Part shown: in pieces, positions 13,194 to 21,591 of the stretch
Layout of the letters: each line of letters opens with the position of its first letter
Numbering within the stretch: position 1 is the first letter of the stretch
Source of the DNA: Acinetobacter nosocomialis NIPH 2119
GTDB lineage: Bacteria; Pseudomonadota; Gammaproteobacteria; Pseudomonadales; Moraxellaceae
DNA length: 64,000 nucleotides
Direction of reading: 5' to 3'
Assembly (NCBI RefSeq): GCF_000368085.1
Contig: NZ_KB849239.1
Coordinates: 3,065,715 to 3,129,714, forward strand
Notes under the pieces: model-generated
The model's database searches: none
What the model was told of the DNA's origin: nothing
The model's input: only the letters and a program-made list of their open reading frames with translations
Made by a program: the position numbers and the translations under genes

Positions 13194-14111
13194 ATGAAAA
13201 AATTTCTATGGTGGGGAATAAGCTTTTACTTAAGTATGAGCTTACACACAGTTGCTTTAGCTCAAAACCATTTATCAACTATTTCTTTTAATCAACCTCT
13301 AAAATACAAGATTGATTATATAGATCCACGCTTTCATATTACCAAGGAACAATTTGTTCAAATTGGCAAAGAAGCTGCTGAAATTTGGCAGAAAGAAACT
13401 GGAAAGACTTATTTTATTTATGACTCACAAGCAGAGCTTACAATTAATTTAGTATTTGATGATTATCAAACTGCTCAAAATGAAAGAAAAATTAATATAA
13501 ATAAGTTATTACAGCAGCAGGAAGAATGGCGGGAGGAAAATAAAGCTGTTCTTTTATCTAAACAACAAATAGAGGAGGAAACTACTCTTTTGAATGAAGC
13601 CAAAGTCCAGCTTAATAATAGATTTGAACAATATCAAAAGGATGTAACTATCTTTAACCAAGGAAATGTTGGGAAATTTAATCAAGCTGATTTAATTAAA
13701 CGTCAAGCTGAGCTAACCAGATTATCATTAGATTTAAAAACAAAATTTTCTCATCATAGTAATAAAATAGAAACTCTTAATGCGCAAATTAAGCAAATAA
13801 ATCAACATCAAAACATGCTTAATCAAGCTATCAAGGAATTTAATTTAAGCACAACTGATCGTCCTGAGACTTTTCATAAAGGCTTATTTAGTCAAAATCA
13901 AATTCAGATTTATGGCTTTAATTCATTTGATGATTTGCGTTTAACACTTGCCCATGAATTTGGACATGCATTGGGACTAAAACACACTACTGACCCTAAA
14001 TCTTTGATGTACCCTCGTTTAAAGGAACAAGATATTCATAACTTCAAATTAACACATTCAGATTTAGATTTACTGAGTTCAACTTATAGTTCAAATGACA
14101 AAAATCATTAA
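13194..14111 (+). CDS. Exported matrixin-like zinc protease with coiled-coil insert (copy 1)
   Basis: A 305-residue protein with a signal peptide (cleavage near residue 23, ALAQ). The N-terminal segment (40-90, DYIDPRFHIT... EIWQKETG) resembles the start of a matrixin fold. A long Gln/Lys/Glu-rich coiled coil (about 95-220) separates it from the zinc site HEFGHALGLKH (His254, Glu255, His258, His264) and Met-turn SLMYP (Met272). It is an M10-type metzincin by motif. The coiled coil inside the catalytic domain is unusual. No Shine-Dalgarno is visible. It is a tandem paralogue of the next gene. Confidence 0.85.
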   Translation: MKKFLWWGISFYLSMSLHTVALAQNHLSTISFNQPLKYKIDYIDPRFHITKEQFVQIGKEAAEIWQKETGKTYFIYDSQAELTINLVFDDYQTAQNERKININKLLQQQEEWREENKAVLLSKQQIEEETTLLNEAKVQLNNRFEQYQKDVTIFNQGNVGKFNQADLIKRQAELTRLSLDLKTKFSHHSNKIETLNAQIKQINQHQNMLNQAIKEFNLSTTDRPETFHKGLFSQNQIQIYGFNSFDDLRLTLAHEFGHALGLKHTTDPKSLMYPRLKEQDIHNFKLTHSDLDLLSSTYSSNDKNH

Positions 14112-14191
14112 AACTAACTGATTAAATAAACTAAATAAAATAAAAACTGTTCAAATTTTACTAACAAATAATTTGGCAAATGGTAAAAAAT

Positions 14192-14216
14192 AATGAGACC
14201 AAAGTCTCATTTATTT
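14192..14216 (+). terminator. Intrinsic terminator between the protease copies
   Basis: TGAGAC/GTCTCA stem with a 4-base loop followed by a T-rich run, after the first protease gene. Confidence 0.6.
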
Positions 14217-14238
14217 ATCGAAATTGTATATTTTTTGA

Positions 14239-14266
14239 TTGATTTTTCATTTTATCTTCTTATAAT
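14239..14266 (+). promoter_or_regulatory. Putative sigma-70 promoter of protease copy 2
   Basis: TTGATT and TATAAT are separated by 16 bases; the -10 box ends 32 bases before the ATG. Together with the terminator just upstream, this suggests the two protease genes are transcribed separately. Confidence 0.6.
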
Positions 14267-14298
14267 ACGTTTTTTTTTAAATCTCCCCCCTGACGACT

Positions 14299-15204
14299 AT
14301 GCGCTTAACATCTTTGTTATTAGGCTTGGCTTTTGCTTTTTCTAATTTTCAGGCCAATGCTCATCTTGCAACTCCTGTAAACACTCAAGTTCAGCAAAAA
14401 AATGCTCAACATTTAACATATAGAATTGCTGAAGTTGATCCTCGTTTTGGTTTAAGTCAAGATCAATTGATTCAGATTACTCAGCAAGCTGCTGATATCT
14501 GGAAAGAAGGTACAGGTAAAAATTACTTTACTTATGACCCAAATGCAAAGTTAGAAATTCGTCTTGTATACGATGATAGCCAAAATCGTTCAGCAGAGCG
14601 TCAAAAAATTTCTGCTCAGTTTAAGCAAGATCAACAACGTGTAATTGATGAACAGCAGCAAATTAAGCAGTTGAAGCAAAATTTAAGTCAAACTCAATCT
14701 GATCTTGAAAACAAAAAACAGATCTTAAATGAGAAGTTGAAAAATTTTGATCAACAAATGATGCAGTTTAACGAAGGTAAATTAGCACCTGAATACACAG
14801 CAAAATCTCTTGCGAAGACTCAGAAAGATTTACAGAAGCAAACTGTTTCTTTGAAGAAAGATATTGCCGCTTATAATCAGCAAGCTGCAGATTTAAACAA
14901 AAAGGTTAATCACTTTAATCAGATTAACGATCAGTTCAATCAATCTTTAAATCAGTTTAAGCAAAATGCCCAAGCTGATGTATTTAAGAAAGGGATTTAT
15001 AACGGTAAACAAATCACAATTTATGAGTATAGCTCAATTGATGATTTACGTTTAACGATTGCTCATGAATTAGGCCATGCACTAGGCTTAAAACATAGCG
15101 ATCAACCGGGTGCCCTAATGTACTCAGTTCGCAAAGACAGCGATAAAAAAAGTAATGTTTTAACTGATGCTGATCGTGATCTATTAAACGCTTTACCTCA
15201 ATAA
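14299..15204 (+). CDS. Exported matrixin-like zinc protease with coiled-coil insert (copy 2)
   Basis: A 301-residue paralogue of the preceding gene with the same plan: signal peptide (cleavage near residue 21, ANA), N-terminal YRIAEVDPRFGLS segment, coiled coil (about 98-228), then HELGHALGLKH (His256, Glu257, His260, His266) and Met-turn ALMYS (Met274). A secreted or periplasmic metzincin is inferred; the substrate is unknown. The sequences differ most in the coiled coil and agree at the catalytic end, which suggests an old duplication. No clear Shine-Dalgarno is visible, as for copy 1. Confidence 0.86.
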   Translation: MRLTSLLLGLAFAFSNFQANAHLATPVNTQVQQKNAQHLTYRIAEVDPRFGLSQDQLIQITQQAADIWKEGTGKNYFTYDPNAKLEIRLVYDDSQNRSAERQKISAQFKQDQQRVIDEQQQIKQLKQNLSQTQSDLENKKQILNEKLKNFDQQMMQFNEGKLAPEYTAKSLAKTQKDLQKQTVSLKKDIAAYNQQAADLNKKVNHFNQINDQFNQSLNQFKQNAQADVFKKGIYNGKQITIYEYSSIDDLRLTIAHELGHALGLKHSDQPGALMYSVRKDSDKKSNVLTDADRDLLNALPQ

Positions 15205-15221
15205 TTAGTTATGAGACATAA

Positions 15222-15252
15222 CGATGTATCTATTTTATAAATAGATACATCG
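15222..15252. repeat. Long perfect hairpin
   Basis: CGATGTATCTATTT and AAATAGATACATCG form a 14-base perfect stem around TAT, 17 bases after the protease stop. There is no T tract downstream, so it may be a mRNA-stabilising hairpin, a factor-assisted terminator or an operator for the next gene. Confidence 0.6.
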
Positions 15253-15316
15253 AAATTCATGTCAAAGTCATGTTATTGTGGTTGTAAGAGCCGTCTAAAA
15301 TAGAATGGAGATCAAG

Positions 15317-15691
15317 ATGAGTTATTATCATATCCTGATTGAAGTAAATGATCACATTAGTACGATTGAACAAACTAGAGATATCGAACTATTTGATATT
15401 ATTGAACTTAAACCGTACCTTCATTCTATTTTGTTGCCTTACTTTAACGAGCAAGAAATTGAGCTTGAAGATGAAAATATTGAATATAAAGATATTTTAC
15501 ATCTTGAAGTTAAACAGACTTTACTGCCTATCGAACATTTAATTGAAGAAGAACAGAAGCAATTACCAAGTGACACTGATGTCACTATTACTGCTTATGA
15601 AATCTTTAATGATCGCGACCTAAGCCAAGATGTCACTTCAGTTATTTTTGATATTTTAGAAGCAGTAAAGCTAGATCAATCCATAATTTAG
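15317..15691 (+). CDS. Acidic protein of unknown function
   Basis: A 124-residue protein that I do not recognise. I start it at MSYYHILIEV (15317) because GGAG lies 6 bases upstream; an in-frame ATG at 15305 lacks a ribosome site. It is very acidic (DEN/EE-rich), has no signal peptide or membrane segment, and has predicted alternating strands at the N-terminus (YYHILIEVNDHISTIE), so it is probably a cytoplasmic alpha/beta protein. It ends at a terminator shared with the convergent transglycosylase gene. Confidence 0.75.
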   Translation: MSYYHILIEVNDHISTIEQTRDIELFDIIELKPYLHSILLPYFNEQEIELEDENIEYKDILHLEVKQTLLPIEHLIEEEQKQLPSDTDVTITAYEIFNDRDLSQDVTSVIFDILEAVKLDQSII

Positions 15692-15703
15692 TTATTCAAT
15701 AAA

Positions 15704-15731
15704 AAAGGTCTGCATATGCAGACCTTTTTAT
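15704..15731. terminator. Bidirectional intrinsic terminator
   Basis: AAAGGTCTGCA/TGCAGACCTTT is a perfect stem with A and T runs at its two sides, between two convergent genes. Confidence 0.92.
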
Positions 15732-15739
15732 TTAATGCC

Positions 15740-17038
15740 TTATTGCATCATTTTTCGTGCTTGTTCCTGACGGAATGCACGTAAAATTTGTTGCCCTGCC
15801 CGTCCTGTTGGATTTAAACCTAAACGGGTTTGCTCCTGACGTATAGCAACACGGGTTTTATCTCCAATCAGTCCATCAACAGCACCAATATCATAACCAC
15901 GATTAATCAAAAATTGCTGAATCTCACGACGCTCTGCACGAGAAGTACCTGGATCATCTGTTGGCCAAGAAGCAACGAATGGTTTCCCACCTTTTAAACG
16001 ATCAGATAAATGTGCAATTGCAAGTCCATAACTTTCTGCTGCGTTATAGCTATAAATAGCATCAAAATTTTTAAATACTAAAAAGATTGGACCACTTGCT
16101 CCTGCAGGTGCCATTAACCCAGCTGGTGTGCTACCAGATAATGCACCTTGAATTAAAGGTGTACCATCAATTCGGGTTACCCCACGTGAACTCCAGCTAC
16201 TCAATGGCTTTTTAGAGCGACGCCCTTCTCCATCAATTGACATACCTGATGGAATTTTGACTTCAAAGCCCCAAGGCATACCAGTTTGCCATCCAGCTTT
16301 ATTCAAGAAATTAGCCGTAGATGCCAATGCATCTGCTGTGCTAGACACTAAATCACGACGACCATCACCATCAAAATCAACAGCTAAGCGTTCATAAGTT
16401 GATGGCATAAACTGTGTATGTCCAAAAGCGCCAGCCCATGAACCTTTAAGTTGATCTTCGGTTAAATCACCGCGTTGCAAAATACGCATAGTGGCAAAAA
16501 ATTCTGTCCGGAAATAACTTTGCCGGCGCCCTTCACAACTTAATGTTCCAAGTGCCTGCAATAAAGGATATTTTCCAGAAATATCGCCAAAATTACTTTC
16601 AACGCCCCACACTGCCACAATTGTTTCAGGCGGTACGCCATAAACTTGAGAGGCACGATTTAAAACATCACGATATTGCGCTAATTTTTGTTTCCCAAGC
16701 TCAACGCGTTCTTCATCTACAAGACCAGATAAATAGTCCCAAATTGGTGTCGAAAACTCTGGCTGATAATTTAACTTATCAATCACTGAGTAATCTGGTG
16801 TTAAATTTTGTGTATAACGGTCATACGTGCTACCCGAAACACCCGCAGCAATCGCTTGCGAACGTAAATTTGCCAAACAACTCTGAAAATTATTATTAGG
16901 CGTGTAAGTATTGCTATTCGTTACAGGAACTGTTGCATTACTAGATATTGTAGAAGTAGAACCATTAATTATCAGCTCTGCTTGAGCCTGAGTCATTGTC
17001 AAAAATATAGACCCAACAATACAAGAAAAACGTCGCAT
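15740..17038 (-). CDS. Lytic murein transglycosylase, MltB type, with peptidoglycan-binding domain
   Basis: A 432-residue enzyme that cleaves peptidoglycan glycan strands to give 1,6-anhydroMurNAc ends. A signal peptide (cleavage near residue 20, AQA, with no lipobox) suggests a soluble periplasmic form. The catalytic domain has VAVWGVESNFG (catalytic Glu147) and WAGAFGHTQFMPSTY, both MltB-family signatures. A PG_binding_1 domain at about 365-425 (IQQFLINRGYDIGAVDGLIG) completes it. It resembles Pseudomonas SltB/MltB-like proteins. The gene is transcribed out of the AT-palindrome region upstream. Confidence 0.93.
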   Translation of the reverse strand: MRRFSCIVGSIFLTMTQAQAELIINGSTSTISSNATVPVTNSNTYTPNNNFQSCLANLRSQAIAAGVSGSTYDRYTQNLTPDYSVIDKLNYQPEFSTPIWDYLSGLVDEERVELGKQKLAQYRDVLNRASQVYGVPPETIVAVWGVESNFGDISGKYPLLQALGTLSCEGRRQSYFRTEFFATMRILQRGDLTEDQLKGSWAGAFGHTQFMPSTYERLAVDFDGDGRRDLVSSTADALASTANFLNKAGWQTGMPWGFEVKIPSGMSIDGEGRRSKKPLSSWSSRGVTRIDGTPLIQGALSGSTPAGLMAPAGASGPIFLVFKNFDAIYSYNAAESYGLAIAHLSDRLKGGKPFVASWPTDDPGTSRAERREIQQFLINRGYDIGAVDGLIGDKTRVAIRQEQTRLGLNPTGRAGQQILRAFRQEQARKMMQ

Positions 17039-17055
17039 ATTATCCTAGTTCAATT

Positions 17056-17667
17056 TTTAAATTTAAATTTGTCTTTACCATACCATTATGGACTCAAAAT
17101 TTTCAGAGAGAAATCGTAAATTTGAATTCATAATTCCTTCTTTAAATTCATTTCCAGAGTTTTAAATTCAAATTTTGCATCCAGTTTTAAATTTAAAACT
17201 TCCAACATCAGATTAATTATTTTTAAATTCAAAAATCGCACCCATACTTTAAATTCAAAACATCAGTTTAAATTTAAATATTTAAATCACAAACCAATTG
17301 TGGATAACTTATAAAACCACACACTAAAACTGCCGAAACCCCTATATTCTATATATCTTTCATCATCTTTATACGCTACAAGCCCCTCACCACTTATGGA
17401 TACATGTTTTAAATTTAAATGTTAGATATAGTTTTGAATTCAAAATACCACTCAGATAACATGCATCTTTTTAAATTCAAAACGCACATAAGCTAGAGAC
17501 CCGATTTAAATTCAAACTTTAGGTATTGGGGATAACTTATTTTAAATTCAAAACCACCAAAAACAAGTTATTCTATTTTTAAATTCAAAATTACAACCTT
17601 TATTTAAATTCAAAAGCTCAATAGAAGTTATCCACAGCAAGACAATATTAGATTTTTTAAATTTAAA
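17056..17667. repeat. Cluster of a 12-base AT palindrome with DnaA boxes
   Basis: In a 678-base gene-free gap I count 14 full copies of TTTRAATTYAAA, at 17056, 17161, 17186, 17222, 17248, 17267, 17408, 17433, 17470, 17505, 17541, 17578, 17603 and 17656, with partial copies at 17121 and 17141. Most are TTTAAATTCAAA in one orientation. Spacings cluster at 25-26 and 35-37 bases. Perfect DnaA boxes TTATCCACA occur at 17299 (minus) and 17628 (plus), with a one-mismatch box at 17527. The same 12-mer recurs in oriC. The array must also contain the transglycosylase promoter. Confidence 0.85.
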
Positions 17668-17672
17668 AGATA

Positions 17673-17701
17673 AAAAAAGCGATCCGAAGATCGCTTTTTT
17701 G
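17673..17701 (-). terminator. purK terminator
   Basis: AAAGCGATC/GATCGCTTT stem with flanking A and T runs, 16 bases after the purK stop. Confidence 0.9.
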
Positions 17702-17716
17702 CAAATTTTAACTGAA

Positions 17717-18838
17717 TTAAATGGTCATATCAGCTGTTAATGCGAGTGGTTCTGGCAAAATTTTCGCTAATTGACGGCATAAATTCGTCAATTCATTACT
17801 ATCCACAGGCATTAAGGTAATATGGCCTAACTTACGGCCAGCACGTTCTGATTTGTTATAAAGGTGCAGATGAGCGCCATTTAGTGCTAAAACATCTTCA
17901 GTTTTAGGATGCTGACCAATAATATTGATCATGACCGTTGGTCGAACAACGTCTGTTGAACCTAATGGTAAGCCTGCAACAGCTCGAATATGGTTTTCAA
18001 ACTGTGAACATACAGCACCTTCAATTGACCAGTGACCAGAGTTATGAACACGTGGTGCCATCTCATTCGCGCATAAGCCTTGTTCTGTCACAAATAGCTC
18101 GAGAGTTAGCACACCTATATAGTTGAGATGATTTAACAAACGCGTAATGTAGTCTTGAGCAACAGGTTGTAGAGCTTCACTATTCGGTGCAGGAACGATT
18201 GAGTGCGACAAAATACCGTTGTGATGGTGGTTTTCAGCCAATGGCCAAGTCTTCACTTCACCATTTTGACCACGTACTGCAATAATCGAAACTTCACGAG
18301 AAAACTTCACAAAGCTTTCAGCAACTAAGCTTTTTGCAGGACCAAGCTCTGCCCAAGCTGTATCAATTTGGTCTTCTGAACGAAGTACAAACTGACCTTT
18401 GCCGTCATATCCACCAGTTGCTGTCTTGAGCACAATTGGTAAACCAAGCTCAGCAACAGCTTTTTTTAAGCTTTCTAGGCTGTCTACAGCACGATACGGC
18501 GCAACAGGAATCGCAAGTTCATCAAACAATGCTTTTTCTGACAAACGATTTTGTGCAGTTGCTAAAGCAATACGGGGAGGGTGCAATGTTTTGGTTTGTG
18601 TTAAAACATCTACTTCCGCAACCGGCGTATTTTCAAACTCAAGACTGAAAACATCAGCACTTTCAATAAACTGCTTTAAACCTTGTTCATCTTGGCTAGA
18701 AAAAACTTGGCCTAAAACACCTGCTGGACAATCTGTATTTGCTTCAAAAAAAGTACATTGAATATTTAATGGTAACGCTGCTTGCGCCATCATACGGCCC
18801 AATTGCCCACCACCAAAAATACCGATAGTTTTATCCAT
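17717..18838 (-). CDS. purK: PurK, N5-carboxyaminoimidazole ribonucleotide synthase
   Basis: A 373-residue ATP-grasp enzyme of purine synthesis that carboxylates AIR to N5-CAIR with ATP and bicarbonate. It opens IGIFGGGQLGRMMAQAA, followed by the ATP-grasp body (LPIVLKTATGGYDGKGQ and LTLELFVTEQGLCANEMAPRVHNSGHWS). It lies 9 bases downstream of purE on the same strand, so the two form an operon that carries out successive steps. Confidence 0.97.
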   Translation of the reverse strand: MDKTIGIFGGGQLGRMMAQAALPLNIQCTFFEANTDCPAGVLGQVFSSQDEQGLKQFIESADVFSLEFENTPVAEVDVLTQTKTLHPPRIALATAQNRLSEKALFDELAIPVAPYRAVDSLESLKKAVAELGLPIVLKTATGGYDGKGQFVLRSEDQIDTAWAELGPAKSLVAESFVKFSREVSIIAVRGQNGEVKTWPLAENHHHNGILSHSIVPAPNSEALQPVAQDYITRLLNHLNYIGVLTLELFVTEQGLCANEMAPRVHNSGHWSIEGAVCSQFENHIRAVAGLPLGSTDVVRPTVMINIIGQHPKTEDVLALNGAHLHLYNKSERAGRKLGHITLMPVDSNELTNLCRQLAKILPEPLALTADMTI

Positions 18839-18847
18839 TTCAGCCTC

Positions 18848-19360
18848 TTAAACCTGTCCCGGAATATTGTTGCTTGCAACTTTATCAGTTTGTGCAGCAC
18901 GGAAATCTGCAACATTTTTTGCGATTTCAGGACGAGTTAAACCTAAGATTTGAGCAGCCATAATCGCAGCATTAGTCGCACCAGCTGGGCCAATTGCCAA
19001 AGTACCGACTGCGATACCTGCTGGCATTTGTACGATTGAAAGTAATGAATCTACACCATTTAAAATTGATGATTTAACTGGTACACCCAACACAGGTAAG
19101 TCAGTTTTTGCCGCACACATACCCGGTAAATGCGCAGCGCCACCAGCGCCTGCAATAATCACTTGAATTCCACGATCACGCGCAGTTTCTGCGTATTCAA
19201 ATAAACGGTCTGGCGTACGGTGAGCAGATACCACTTCCGCTTCAAATGGGACACCAAGCTGTTTAAGCATATTGGCAGTATGTTCAAGCGTTGCCCAATC
19301 GGACTGGGAACCCATGATAATTCCGACTAAAGGTTGGGTATCTGTTGCGACCGCGTTCAT
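18848..19360 (-). CDS. purE: PurE, N5-CAIR mutase
   Basis: A 170-residue enzyme that converts N5-CAIR to CAIR. The signatures [24 protein letters not shown] and [11 protein letters not shown] are all present. I chose the ATG at 19360 (MNAVATDTQ) because GGAAA lies 5 bases upstream; an upstream in-frame codon at 19411 would add an atypical 17-residue extension. It is the first gene of purEK. Confidence 0.96.
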   Translation of the reverse strand: MNAVATDTQPLVGIIMGSQSDWATLEHTANMLKQLGVPFEAEVVSAHRTPDRLFEYAETARDRGIQVIIAGAGGAAHLPGMCAAKTDLPVLGVPVKSSILNGVDSLLSIVQMPAGIAVGTLAIGPAGATNAAIMAAQILGLTRPEIAKNVADFRAAQTDKVASNNIPGQV

Positions 19361-19543
19361 TGGCATTTCCAAAGCGTAAAAATGGTAAAAACTCGACTTG
19401 TACCAAGCCAAGCATGAGAGAAAAAGATGAGGCCAATATTATAGCTGTTTTTTCACTCACCCCAAAGCCCAAGTTTATGAGGAAAAAGCGTGAATCCGAT
19501 GGATTTAACAACGATCTGTCTGAAAACCCAATTTCAAATAATT

Positions 19544-19906
19544 TTACTGGCTTCTAAATACAAAATAGACACAACCAAACAAGCATAACATGGCCCAAAC
19601 ATAGTCCAATTTGAATGGCTGCTTAAACAGCAGCACCATAAATGGCACAAATACAATAAGCGTAACCACTTCTTGGGTAATTTTCATTTCACCCAAAGTC
19701 CAGTTTTGATCACTCAAGATTCGAGTTGCTGGAATCATAAAGCTATATTCAAGTAGGGCAATAATCCAACCGAATAAAATCGCTTGCCAGAATGGAGCAT
19801 GGTGCAAAAACTTAAGATGCCCATACCATGCAAGTGTCATAAAACAGTTCGAAATAATTAATAGCACAAAAGCTAAAACCGTTGGGCTCAAAGGCACATC
19901 CTTCAT
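19544..19906 (-). CDS. DUF486/DMT-superfamily small membrane protein
   Basis: A 120-residue inner-membrane protein with four hydrophobic segments (about 8-28, 40-58, 73-92 and 98-115). The sequence matches the DUF486 group of small DMT-like proteins (SNCFMTLAWYGHLKF and GWIIALLEYSFMIPATR). Function is unknown; by size it resembles small multidrug-resistance-type half transporters, but transport has not been shown. The ATG at 19906 is used because the earlier in-frame codon at 19912 is GTG. Confidence 0.85.
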   Translation of the reverse strand: MKDVPLSPTVLAFVLLIISNCFMTLAWYGHLKFLHHAPFWQAILFGWIIALLEYSFMIPATRILSDQNWTLGEMKITQEVVTLIVFVPFMVLLFKQPFKLDYVWAMLCLFGCVYFVFRSQ

Positions 19907-20147
19907 CGTCACGATGATTTAAGTATTAATATGGATAAAAAATATTATAAAAGATAAAACTATAATTCAGCTTAAATCTAAAAAATAAAGCTGTACTTTT
20001 ATGAGTGCCTCAAACACATAGAACAACAACGAATTTTGACTATCTTTTCCAGTTGAGCCTTGCTATCGTTGCTGGCAAATTTATCAATAATGAAAACACA
20101 GTAATTCAGATTAATACTGTGTACAAAAGCAGTGGAGAAGGCGAGCA

Positions 20148-21521
20148 ATGCATCTGCATATCTTGGGTATTTGTGGCACTTTTATGGGCTCTTTAGCACT
20201 TTTAGCTCGTGATTTAGGACATAAGGTAACAGGTTCCGATTCAAACGTTTACCCGCCAATGTCTACCCAGTTAGAAAATGCAGGTATTGAACTCATGCAA
20301 GGCTATGACCGTAGTCATTTACAGCCTCATCCAGATTTAGTCATTGTCGGCAACGCTATGAAACGTGGTATTGATGCCGTCGAATACATGCTCAATGAAG
20401 GTCTGCCATATATTTCTGGTCCACAGTTCCTTGCTGACCACGTTTTACAAGGCAAACATGTCCTTGGGGTGGCGGGTACTCATGGAAAAACAACCACAAC
20501 AACCATGTTGGCTTGGGTACTTGATCAGGCGGGTTTAAACCCAGGCTTTTTAATTGGTGGTGTTCCACTTGGTTTTAGTGAAAGTGCTCGTTTAGGCGGT
20601 GGCAAATACTTCTGCGTTGAAGCCGACGAATATGACTCAGCTTTCTTCGATAAACGTTCTAAGTTTGTTCATTATCATCCAAAAACGGCGATTTTAAATA
20701 ACCTTGAATTTGACCATGCCGATATTTTTGATGACCTAGCAGCGATTCAAAAACAGTTCCATCATCTTGTGCGTACCATTCCAAGTGAAGGCCGTATTAT
20801 TGCGCCAATTACTGAAACTCATATTGATGAAGTACTTCAAATGGGTTGCTGGACGCCAGTGATTCGTACAAGTTTAGAAGCAAATGAAAAAGCAGCCTTA
20901 TCTGCCGAATTAATTTCAATTGATGGCAGCCATTTTAAAGTACTCGAAAATGGTCATGCCATTGGTGAAGTGAAATGGAGCATGACAGGGCAACACAGCG
21001 TAGCAAATGCTTTGGCAACCATTGCAGCCGCTCAACATGTGGGTGTTTCGCTTGAAAAGGCTTGTGACGCTTTATCTAACTTTGGCGGTGTAAAACGCCG
21101 TATGGAGTTACTCGGTACAGTGAATGGTATTGAGGTTTATGATGACTTCGCTCACCATCCAACAGCAATTGATACGACTTTGGATGGCGCACGTAAACGT
21201 TTAGGCGAACGTCGTTTATGGGCCATTATTGAGCCACGTTCAAATACCATGCGCATGGGTAGCCATAAAGATGGCTTGGCACATTCAGCACGCTTAGCAG
21301 ATGACGTTATCTGGTATCAGCCAGAAGGTTTAGACTGGGATTTGCAACCAGTAATTGAAGCTGCTTCAAACCGCGCTCAAGTCAGCCGTTCACTTGATGA
21401 AATTATTAACCGTATTGTTAATGAAGCAGGTGAGGGCGATGCTGTTGTGATTATGTCTAATGGCGGCTTTGGTGGCTTACATCAAAAACTTATAAACGCA
21501 TTAAAAGCAAAAGCTGCTTAA
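20148..21521 (+). CDS. mpl: Mpl, murein tripeptide ligase
   Basis: A 457-residue Mur-ligase-family enzyme that joins recycled L-Ala-gamma-D-Glu-meso-DAP to UDP-MurNAc, so that old cell-wall peptide re-enters peptidoglycan synthesis. It opens MHLHILGICGTFMGSLALLA, with the P-loop VAGTHGKTTTT at 108-118, ADEYDSAFFDKRSKF and the C-terminal DDFAHHPTAI, all Mpl hallmarks. A purine-rich ribosome site (GGAG...GCGAG) precedes ATG. It is a single gene with a strong terminator after it. Confidence 0.97.
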   Translation: MHLHILGICGTFMGSLALLARDLGHKVTGSDSNVYPPMSTQLENAGIELMQGYDRSHLQPHPDLVIVGNAMKRGIDAVEYMLNEGLPYISGPQFLADHVLQGKHVLGVAGTHGKTTTTTMLAWVLDQAGLNPGFLIGGVPLGFSESARLGGGKYFCVEADEYDSAFFDKRSKFVHYHPKTAILNNLEFDHADIFDDLAAIQKQFHHLVRTIPSEGRIIAPITETHIDEVLQMGCWTPVIRTSLEANEKAALSAELISIDGSHFKVLENGHAIGEVKWSMTGQHSVANALATIAAAQHVGVSLEKACDALSNFGGVKRRMELLGTVNGIEVYDDFAHHPTAIDTTLDGARKRLGERRLWAIIEPRSNTMRMGSHKDGLAHSARLADDVIWYQPEGLDWDLQPVIEAASNRAQVSRSLDEIINRIVNEAGEGDAVVIMSNGGFGGLHQKLINALKAKAA

Positions 21522-21543
21522 CTTTCTCTTTAGATAATTTAAT

Positions 21544-21579
21544 AAAAAAACGGGTTTCAGTTTGAAACCCGTTTTTTTA
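21544..21579. terminator. Bidirectional intrinsic terminator
   Basis: AAACGGGTTTCA/TGAAACCCGTTT stem with A and T runs, between convergent mpl and the LtrA-family gene. Confidence 0.93.
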
Positions 21580-21591
21580 GTTTAATGGTTT

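Noticed and set aside
17056..17667. Possible CRISPR array
   Set aside because: The repeated unit is only 12 bases, palindromic and AT-only to AT-rich, with irregular spacing and no cas genes near.
20005..20196. 63-codon frame upstream of mpl
   Set aside because: Overlaps the mpl start in another frame and has no family resemblance or good start.
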